The notes under the pieces are model-generated. The model ran no database searches. It was not told the origin of the DNA and saw only the letters and a program-made list of their open reading frames with translations. A DNA stretch of 16,992 nt, taken from contig JAQVWU010000020.1 of NCBI GenBank assembly GCA_028709565.1, forward strand, positions 1-16,992, written 5' to 3'. Below are positions 7,965-13,281 of this stretch, piece by piece. This DNA comes from Eubacteriales bacterium (GTDB lineage Bacteria > Bacillota > Clostridia > Oscillospirales > CAG-272). Position numbers and translations under genes: made by a program. Every line of letters starts with the position of its first letter. The first letter of the stretch is position 1.

Positions 7965-8957
7965 TTAATCTTTCTTCCAGCTCATTTTTTCTCTGAGCTC
8001 CTCGCCGACCTTTTCAATCGGGTGCTCCGCCTGAATGCGTCTCATGGCGTTGAAATACGGGCGGTTGGCCTGATTCTCCAGAATCCAGTTGCGAGCGAAG
8101 CTGCCGTTTTGGATTTCGGTCAGCACCTTTTTCATCTCGTTCTTCGTTTCGTCGGTTATAATCCGCGAACCGGTGACATAATCGCCGTATTCGGCGGTGT
8201 CGCTGATCGAATAGCGCATAAACGAAATGCCGTTGGCGACGGCCAGGTCGATAATCAGCTTCATCTCATGCAGACACTCGAAATAGGCGCTCTCCGGCTG
8301 ATATCCGGCCTCAACCAGCGTCTCAAAGCCCGCTTTGATCAGAGCGGTAACCCCGCCGCAGAGCACGGCCTGCTCGCCGAAGAGGTCGGTTTCGGTTTCT
8401 TCCTGGAAGGTGGTCTCAAGGATACCGGCCCGCGCGCCGCCGATGCCCGCAGCGTATGCCAGGGCTGTGTCAAGGGCGCCGCCGCTCACGTCCCGGCGGA
8501 CCGCGACCAGACAGGGCACTCCGCGCCCCTCGGTATACTGGCTTCTCACGGTATGCCCCGGACCCTTGGGGGCGATCATTATGACGTCGGCGTCGTCGGG
8601 AGGGACAATCTGACCGTAGTGGATGTTAAACCCGTGGGCAAAGGCGAGAGAGCAACCGCTCCTGAGATAGGGGGCGATATCCTCGTTGTAGAGGCGCGCC
8701 TGCTTTTCGTCGTTTACCAGTATCATGACCACATCCGCCCGTTTTACCGCGTCCGGGGTGTTCATGACGGTAAGCCCTGCGTCCTCGGCCTTTTCCCATG
8801 ACCGGGAACCCTCATACAGCCCCACAATCACCGATACCCCGCTGTCCCGCAAATTAAGCGCGTGGGCGTGACCCTGACTGCCGTAACCGATAACCGCTAT
8901 CGTTTTTCCGTTCAGCCGGGATAAATCGCAATCCTTTTCATAATACATCCGTGCCAT
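7965..8957 (-). CDS. ilvC: Ketol-acid reductoisomerase (class I)
   Basis: Converts 2-acetolactate and 2-aceto-2-hydroxybutyrate to dihydroxy acids with NAD(P)H and Mg2+. From the chosen start it has 330 aa, the class I length. The Rossmann domain begins with GYGSQGHAHALNLRDSG (24-40). The cofactor loop LYEGSRSW (48-55) has the serine/arginine pattern usual for NADPH users. AHGFNIHYGQI contains catalytic His108. Metal ligands are Asp191 and Glu195 (DLFGEQAVLCGG) and Glu227 and Glu231 (ECLHEMK). Upstream in-frame ATGs exist at 8975 and 8963, but GAGGAGG lies nine bases before the ATG at 8957, giving the typical start MARMYYEKDCDL. It overlaps the end of ilvN by 20 bases, indicating translational coupling. 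Confidence 0.95.
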   Translation of the reverse strand: MARMYYEKDCDLSRLNGKTIAVIGYGSQGHAHALNLRDSGVSVIVGLYEGSRSWEKAEDAGLTVMNTPDAVKRADVVMILVNDEKQARLYNEDIAPYLRSGCSLAFAHGFNIHYGQIVPPDDADVIMIAPKGPGHTVRSQYTEGRGVPCLVAVRRDVSGGALDTALAYAAGIGGARAGILETTFQEETETDLFGEQAVLCGGVTALIKAGFETLVEAGYQPESAYFECLHEMKLIIDLAVANGISFMRYSISDTAEYGDYVTGSRIITDETKNEMKKVLTEIQNGSFARNWILENQANRPYFNAMRRIQAEHPIEKVGEELREKMSWKKD

Positions 8958-9513
8958 CTTCATTTTCCTCCTCAATATTTTTTAATATATAATTTCCTCT
9001 GCCGACAGCCGTAATACCCGTACGGCAGAGTTCCGTTATGCCGTAAGGCACTAAGAACTCAATAAAAGCGTTGATTTTAGGGGTGTCTCCGGTCAGCTCC
9101 AGTATCATTGCGCTCTGGGACAGGTCGACAATCTTCGCGCGGAATACCGAGGCAGCCTGCATAATCTCGTTCTGCTCGCCCTTTTTTACATGCAGTTTTA
9201 AGAGCAGCAGTTCGCGGAGCACCGTTTTTTCCGGGTCCATGAGCTCGATGGTCAGAACGTCATGGAGCTTTGAGAGCTGTTTTATTATCTGTTCCCTGAT
9301 ATATTCGTCCCCGAAAGCCGAGATGGTAATCCGTGATATCAGGGGGTTCTCGGTTTCGCCTACCGATAAGCTGTCGATATTGAAGGCTCTGCGGGCGAAG
9401 AGGCCCGAGATGCGGGTCAGAACACCGGATTCGTTTCTTACCAGCAGGCATAAAATGAATTTTGTTTTTTTTGCTGTTGTCTCATCGGTATTTCCGTTCA
9501 TATTTCCGTTCAT
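8938..9513 (-). CDS. ilvN: Acetolactate synthase small (regulatory) subunit
   Basis: Regulatory subunit of acetohydroxyacid synthase. It activates IlvB and confers feedback inhibition, usually by valine. At 191 aa it is slightly longer than the usual 160-175. An N-terminal ACT domain (about 18-92) begins FILCLLVRNESGVLTRISGL, and a C-terminal small-subunit domain (about 95-175) follows. The extra length is partly an acidic tail and a short polar N-terminus. The start is ambiguous: ATGs at 9513 and 9501 are the two copies of a perfect 12-base tandem repeat, which gives the N-terminus MNGNMNGN. The nearest site, GAGGGG, overlaps the end of ilvB and is 13 bases from the first ATG. The gene lies nine bases after ilvB and overlaps ilvC by 20 bases. 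The symbol ilvH would be equally valid. Confidence 0.92.
   Translation of the reverse strand: MNGNMNGNTDETTAKKTKFILCLLVRNESGVLTRISGLFARRAFNIDSLSVGETENPLISRITISAFGDEYIREQIIKQLSKLHDVLTIELMDPEKTVLRELLLLKLHVKKGEQNEIMQAASVFRAKIVDLSQSAMILELTGDTPKINAFIEFLVPYGITELCRTGITAVGRGNYILKNIEEENEDGTDVL
9490..9513 (-). repeat. Perfect 12-bp tandem duplication over the ilvN start codon
   Basis: Two adjacent copies of ATGAACGGAAAT on the minus strand (9513-9502 and 9501-9490) give two in-frame start codons and the peptide MNGNMNGN. Confidence 0.85.
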
Positions 9514-9522
9514 GATTTTGTC

Positions 9523-11196
9523 TTAACCCCTCAGTATAATATCGTTTATCGTTCCGCCGGGCGGGATCATGGGCAGTACCATCTCGTCGCTGTCAATAAC
9601 CGCGTCGATGATGACCGGACCGGCTGCCCCGAAGGCCTTGCCAAGAACGCCATCCAGTTCGCCGATGTTATTTATTCTGTATCCCCCGGCGCCGAAGGCT
9701 TCGGCGAGTTTGACAAAGTCGGTTTTTCTGTTAAGGGTGGTATTCGAATAACGTTTGTCGAAAAACATGGTTTGCCATTGTCTGACCATGCCCAGTGCGT
9801 TGTTGTTCATTATGATGACAATGAGCGGCAGGTTGTTGGATACTGCGGTGGCCGTCTCGTTGAGATTCATGTGAAAACTTCCGTCTCCGGTAAACAAAAC
9901 GGTTCGCTTTTTGTTGTTTCCGATACAGGCACCGATGGCGGCGCCCATGCCGAATCCCATGGTGCCCAGTCCCCCGGAGGTAACCAGGGTGCGGGGAGCG
10001 CTGAACCGGTAATACTGGCTGACCCACATCTGATGCTGCCCGACGTCGGTCGCGATAACCGCGTCGTCCTCCGCACGGCTTCTGACCTCCTCTATTATCG
10101 CCTGGGGTGTCAGTTTGCCCTTTTGCATCTCGAGCCGGCTGTCCGGGCAGTGGCGGATGCCGTTGATTTCCTCCTCCCACTCAAGGCGGGTCTGCTTTGT
10201 CAGCCGTGTGTTCAGCCGGGACAGCACATCCCCCACATCCCCCAGCACCGCTACATACGCGGGGATGTTCTTGCCGATTTCGGCCGGATCTATATCGATA
10301 TGCAGCACCCTGCGCCCTCTGACAAATTCCGGTTTGCTGCCGGTTGCCCTGTCGGAGAAGCGAATGCCGACGGCTATAATCAGATCGGACTTGGACATGA
10401 CCTTGGATGCCGCGAATTTTCCGTGCATGCCGGTCATGCCGAGATTTTTCGGATGGTCGGCGGGTACGGCCGACAGCCCCATCATGCTCAGCCCTATCGG
10501 CGCGTCAATCAGGTCGGCGAATTCCAGCAGCTGCGGCGCGGCGTTGGCTATAACCACGCCGCCACCCGCGTATATAAAGGGCCGCTGCGCCTTGACGATG
10601 AGTTCGGCCGCCCTTTCCAGATCCGCTTCCGCGGCTTTCTTTAATATCTTCGCCGGTCTGACCGGTTTCTGCCGGGGGGTATATTCGCAGAGCGCCGTCT
10701 GAATGTCCTTGGGCACATCGATCAATACCGGTCCCGGTCTGCCCGAAGCGGCGATCATGAGGCCTTCTCTCACCGTGTCGGCCAGCTTGGTGACATCCTT
10801 GACCATGTAATTGTGCTTGGTTATCGGCATGGTGATGCCGATTATGTCGACCTCCTGAAAGCTGTCCTTGCCTATGAGGGGCTGGCCTACGTTGCCGGTT
10901 ATAGCGAGTACCGGCGACGAATCCAGATATGCGGTGGCGATTCCGGTGACCAGGTTGGTGGCTCCCGGCCCCGAGGTGGCGATGACAACCCCCGTCCTGC
11001 CGGTCGCCCTGGCGTATCCGTCGGCGCTGTGAGCCGCTCCCTGTTCGTGACTGGTTATATAGTGCCTGATTCTGTCGCTTGATTTATATAACGCGTCGTA
11101 AATATTCAGGACGGCGCCGCCCGGGTATCCGAAAACCTTATCGATACCCTCATCGATTAAAACCTCTGTTATTATCTGCGCTCCGGTCAGCATCAT
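9523..11196 (-). CDS. ilvB: Acetolactate synthase large (catalytic) subunit
   Basis: ThDP- and FAD-dependent acetohydroxyacid synthase. It makes 2-acetolactate from two pyruvates (valine/leucine) or 2-aceto-2-hydroxybutyrate from pyruvate plus 2-ketobutyrate (isoleucine). At 557 aa it is full length. The N-terminal Pyr domain has FGYPGGAVLNIYDAL and catalytic Glu51 (TSHEQGAAHSADGYAR), followed by ATSGPGATN. The central FAD/DHS-like domain spans about 190-340. The C-terminal PP domain carries the ThDP motif from GDGS (437-440) to IIMNNNALGM (461-470). The start at 11196 has CGGAGG nine bases upstream. A second ATG follows immediately but is too far away to be preferred. It partners with IlvN encoded directly downstream. 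Confidence 0.96.
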   Translation of the reverse strand: MMLTGAQIITEVLIDEGIDKVFGYPGGAVLNIYDALYKSSDRIRHYITSHEQGAAHSADGYARATGRTGVVIATSGPGATNLVTGIATAYLDSSPVLAITGNVGQPLIGKDSFQEVDIIGITMPITKHNYMVKDVTKLADTVREGLMIAASGRPGPVLIDVPKDIQTALCEYTPRQKPVRPAKILKKAAEADLERAAELIVKAQRPFIYAGGGVVIANAAPQLLEFADLIDAPIGLSMMGLSAVPADHPKNLGMTGMHGKFAASKVMSKSDLIIAVGIRFSDRATGSKPEFVRGRRVLHIDIDPAEIGKNIPAYVAVLGDVGDVLSRLNTRLTKQTRLEWEEEINGIRHCPDSRLEMQKGKLTPQAIIEEVRSRAEDDAVIATDVGQHQMWVSQYYRFSAPRTLVTSGGLGTMGFGMGAAIGACIGNNKKRTVLFTGDGSFHMNLNETATAVSNNLPLIVIIMNNNALGMVRQWQTMFFDKRYSNTTLNRKTDFVKLAEAFGAGGYRINNIGELDGVLGKAFGAAGPVIIDAVIDSDEMVLPMIPPGGTINDIILRG

Positions 11197-11200
11197 TGCC

Positions 11201-11254
11201 TGATTCCTCCGATTATTCCGATCATTCTGATTCTTGCAATTCCTGCGATTGATG
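11201..11254 (-). repeat. Degenerate 9-bp repeats across the leuA stop and ilvB ribosome binding site
   Basis: Six consecutive degenerate 9-base units, plus-strand consensus near YGATTCYTS (for example TGATTCCTC, CGATTATTC, CGATCATTC, TGATTCTTG, CAATTCCTG). They encode the last residues of LeuA and include the ilvB ribosome binding site, so repeat number would affect the LeuA tail and the leuA-ilvB spacing. Confidence 0.5.
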
Positions 11255-12772
11255 AGTGTTTTTATATGCCATGAGTTTGTTTTGCGCGTTTATATATGAA
11301 AGGATGCTGGCTTCGATAATATCGGTCGACAGTCCTTTGCCGTTGAAAATTCTGTCGGCGTATCTCAGTGTGATGAGCACCTCGCCCAGACTGTCCTTGC
11401 CTTCGGATACCGAGTGGATTATATAGGTATCAAAGCTGTGGGCCGGGGGATTAATGATTTTATCGATTGCTTTATATGAAGCGTCGACAGGGCCGTCGCC
11501 GAGGGTCACCTCCTGGGTCACCTCATCCCCCCTCCTGAGGGTTATGACGGCGATGGCCGTGGTGAAATTGCCCGACTGCACCGAGAAATTCACCAGGGTA
11601 TAGTCGTCCTCAGATTCCGGCGGCTGGATGTTGTTGGCGAGGGCTTCTATGTCCTTATCGGTGATGTCTTTTTTCTTGTCGCTCAGTTCCTTGAATTTGG
11701 CAAAGCATATATCCAGGTCGGCGGAGGACAGCTCAAAACCGAGTTCGGTGAGCCTTGTCTCAAAGGCGTGCCGTCCCGAGTGTTTGCCGAGCACCATATG
11801 ACCTTTGTTTATGCCGATGGATTCGGGGGTCATGATTTCATAGGTGCTTCTGTTGGCAAGCACGCCGTGCTGGTGAATGCCGGCTTCGTGGGCGAAGGCG
11901 TTGGGACCCACAATGGGTTTGTTGATGGGCGCCGTCCTGCCTATAATATTATAAACCAGTTTGGACGCTTTGTATATATTGGCGGTGTCGATGTTTATCG
12001 CCGCGTCATACAGCTCGGGGCGTGTTTTTATCGCCATTACCACCTCTTCAAGGGGAGCGTTGCCCGCCCTTTCCCCCAGACCGTTGACCGAGCATTCGAT
12101 CTGAACGGCTCCGCCGGCCACACCCGCGAGGGAGTTGGCCGTCGCCATGCCCAGATCATTGTGGCAGTGGACCGAAAATTCAACCCTGTCGCTGTCCGGC
12201 ACCCTGTTTCGCAGAAATTCAATGAGTTCGCGCATCTCATGCGGTGTGGCGTAGCCTACGGTATCCGGAATATTTATTACCGATGCGCCGTTTTTAACGG
12301 CTGCGTCTATCACCCGTACAAGGAATTCGGGGTCGCTGCGGGAGGCGTCCTCCGCCGAAAATTCGATGTCGGAGCAGAGTCTCCGGGCGTATTTTACCGA
12401 CTGAGCGGCGTTTTCGATTACCTGCTCGGGCGACATGCGCAGCTTATATTCCATGTGCAGCGGCGATGTGGCGATGAAAACATGTATACGGGGACTGACA
12501 GCCTTTTTGAGCGCGTCATACGCGGTATCAATATCTTTTTCAACGCATCTGGCGAGGGAGGCGACGGTACAGTTCCTGATTTTTTCCGCAATCGCGCTCA
12601 CCGATTCAAAATCGCCGGGGGAGGATACCGCGAATCCGGCTTCTATGACATCGACCCTGAGCAGTTCAAGTCGGCGCGCGACCTCCAGTTTTTCATTCAG
12701 ATTCATGCTGCACCCGGGGGCCTGTTCGCCGTCACGCAGGGTGGTATCGAATATTTTCACCTGTCTGCCCAT
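11222..12772 (-). CDS. leuA: 2-isopropylmalate synthase
   Basis: Condenses 2-ketoisovalerate with acetyl-CoA, the committed leucine step. At 516 aa from the chosen start it is the standard bacterial type 1 form. The TIM barrel opens GRQVKIFDTTLRDGEQAPG, with Arg13 and Asp14 at the active site. The metal site is HCHND (202-206), and GLGERAGNAPLEE follows. The communication region contains GPNAFAHEAGIHQHG, and the C-terminal LeuA_dimer allosteric domain (about 385-505) ends in a polar tail, so leucine feedback inhibition is likely. The track-long frame starts at 12790, but AAAGGAG lies six bases before the ATG at 12772 and MGRQVKIFDTTLRDGEQ is the usual start. It is the first structural gene of the operon, preceded by the double attenuator. 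Confidence 0.95.
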   Translation of the reverse strand: MGRQVKIFDTTLRDGEQAPGCSMNLNEKLEVARRLELLRVDVIEAGFAVSSPGDFESVSAIAEKIRNCTVASLARCVEKDIDTAYDALKKAVSPRIHVFIATSPLHMEYKLRMSPEQVIENAAQSVKYARRLCSDIEFSAEDASRSDPEFLVRVIDAAVKNGASVINIPDTVGYATPHEMRELIEFLRNRVPDSDRVEFSVHCHNDLGMATANSLAGVAGGAVQIECSVNGLGERAGNAPLEEVVMAIKTRPELYDAAINIDTANIYKASKLVYNIIGRTAPINKPIVGPNAFAHEAGIHQHGVLANRSTYEIMTPESIGINKGHMVLGKHSGRHAFETRLTELGFELSSADLDICFAKFKELSDKKKDITDKDIEALANNIQPPESEDDYTLVNFSVQSGNFTTAIAVITLRRGDEVTQEVTLGDGPVDASYKAIDKIINPPAHSFDTYIIHSVSEGKDSLGEVLITLRYADRIFNGKGLSTDIIEASILSYINAQNKLMAYKNTHQSQELQESE

Positions 12773-12816
12773 GATGTTCTCCTTTCGCAACTTTTTGTAA
12801 TATTTAGTATTTATTT

Positions 12817-12854
12817 AAAATAAAAGGATCCGGGACGGTTTCGCCCCGGATCCT
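12817..12854 (-). terminator. Attenuator terminator 2 (leuA-proximal)
   Basis: On the minus strand the perfect 10-bp stem AGGATCCGGG/CCCGGATCCT (12845-12854 and 12825-12834) extends inward by a G-U pair and two G-C pairs to a four-base loop, followed by TTTTATTTT. It is a strong intrinsic terminator located about 45 bases before leuA. It would block all nine genes unless the competing antiterminator forms. Confidence 0.9.
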
Positions 12855-12892
12855 GCATTTATCACGCATTATCTCGTTTTCAGGCAAAACCG
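12836..12892 (-). promoter_or_regulatory. Antiterminator pairing 2
   Basis: CGGTTTTGCC at the end of leader ORF 2 (12892-12883) is complementary over 10 consecutive positions, with one G-U, to GGCGAAACCG (12845-12836). The latter is the loop plus the innermost base of the terminator 2 ascending arm. Forming this pairing would prevent nucleation of the terminator. A ribosome at the leader stop codon (12880-12882) would mask the first strand, the classical attenuation switch. Confidence 0.7.
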
Positions 12893-12966
12893 GCGGCGCT
12901 ATCTCCGAGTAGGACGATAACGACGTTAATAATTATAATTATCTGAAACGATGATTGTGACAACAT
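12880..12966 (-). CDS. Ile/Val/Leu-rich leader peptide 2 (28 aa)
   Basis: A 28-codon ORF from ATG (12966) to TGA (12880) in the leader of the ilv-leu operon. Residues 9-20 read IIIIINVVIVLL: twelve codons with six Ile, three Val and two Leu. Such a run makes ribosome progress depend on charged branched-chain tRNAs. The first leucine codon after the run is CTA. Its ribosome binding site is mediocre: AAAGG is 14 bases before the ATG. Downstream are an antiterminator strand inside the last codons and terminator 2. The peptide itself probably has no function. It is the second of two consecutive leaders of identical length and related core. Confidence 0.82.
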   Translation of the reverse strand: MLSQSSFQIIIIINVVIVLLGDSAAGFA

Positions 12967-13005
12967 AATAATCCGCTCTGCCTTTGTGATTTAAGTTAAT
13001 AAACT

Positions 13006-13037
13006 AAAAAAGTCCCGCCGCGGTTACGCTGCAGGAC
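13006..13037 (-). terminator. Attenuator terminator 1 (promoter-proximal)
   Basis: On the minus strand GTCCTGC-A-GCG pairs with CGC-G-GCGGGAC (13037-13012): ten base pairs with one U-G and one A/G mismatch around a TAAC loop. The hairpin is followed at once by TTTTTT (13011-13006). It lies 26 bases after the stop codon of leader peptide 1 and 39 bases before leader peptide 2. Confidence 0.88.
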
Positions 13038-13084
13038 CTGGAATATATCGATATATAGTTCGACTAATCCGTTCGCAGGCAACC
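13022..13084 (-). promoter_or_regulatory. Antiterminator pairing 1 (candidate)
   Basis: GGTTGCCTGC near the end of leader ORF 1 (13084-13075) can pair with GCAGCGTAACC (13032-13022), the loop and inner part of terminator 1. It forms GGTT/AACC, G-U, C-G, then a two-base bulge and GC/GC. The layout matches attenuator 2 (end of ORF with terminator loop), but the pairing is less perfect. Confidence 0.5.
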
Positions 13085-13150
13085 AAAACTTCCGTCATTG
13101 ACGATAATGACGGTTAGTATAATTATGATGCCTGTAAACAAATGTTTCAT
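13064..13150 (-). CDS. Ile/Val/Leu-rich leader peptide 1 (28 aa)
   Basis: A 28-codon ORF from ATG (13150) to TAG (13064), beginning MKHLFTGIIIILTVIIV. Ten consecutive codons (residues 8-17) contain six Ile, two Val and one Leu (CTA). AAGGGA lies ten bases before the ATG. The ORF starts about 70 bases after the predicted transcription start and ends 26 bases before terminator 1, the arrangement of enterobacterial ilv and leu leader peptides. It probably senses charged Ile, Val and Leu tRNA. A type I toxin or small membrane peptide was considered because of the hydrophobic core, but the paired terminators and the operon downstream fit attenuation better. Confidence 0.85.
   Translation of the reverse strand: MKHLFTGIIIILTVIIVNDGSFGCLRTD
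13092..13113 (-). promoter_or_regulatory. Pause/protector hairpin inside leader ORF 1
   Basis: A perfect inverted repeat CCGTCATT-N6-AATGACGG (13092-13099 and 13106-13113) overlaps the Thr-Val-Ile-Ile-Val-Asn-Asp codons of leader 1. It corresponds in position to the 1:2 hairpin of classical attenuators, which pauses polymerase and is melted by the translating ribosome. A 14-base palindrome, ATATATCGATATAT (13043-13056), follows between the ORF and terminator 1. Its role is unknown. Confidence 0.6.
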
Positions 13151-13225
13151 AGGATTCTGTTCCCTTAAAATTAAAATTTACTTTACATAACTTTTAATTG
13201 CTCTTGCTTAGAAATGATATTTGAC

Positions 13226-13254
13226 ATGATACCACATAAAATCCGGTTTGTCAA
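13226..13254 (-). promoter_or_regulatory. Sigma-A promoter of the leuA-leuB operon
   Basis: On the minus strand: perfect -35 TTGACA (13249-13254), 17-base spacer, -10 TATCAT (13226-13231, five of six). Predicted transcription start is near 13219. It lies only 28 bases beyond the sleC stop codon and is the only convincing promoter seen for the nine-gene operon. The gap 12773-13281 is otherwise filled by the two attenuators, and no T-box or CodY-type box was recognised. Confidence 0.88.
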
Positions 13255-13281
13255 TAGCGATTTTAAATATAAATTTATTTT

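Noticed and set aside
13012..13037. GTAACCGCGG in the first attenuator resembles part of a T-box sequence
   Set aside because: The required GGTGG before ACCGCG is missing, there is no Stem I or specifier region in the short 5' leader, and the region is explained by a leader ORF plus terminator.
12880..13150. The two hydrophobic 28-aa peptides as type I toxins or small membrane proteins
   Set aside because: Both have dense Ile/Val/Leu codons directly before intrinsic terminators with antiterminator pairing, upstream of the matching biosynthetic operon. Attenuation explains all parts; no antisense RNA gene was recognised.
13160..13185. AT-rich run before leader 1 as a CodY box
   Set aside because: It lacks the palindromic AATTTTCWGAAAATT pattern; it is only a string of A and T.
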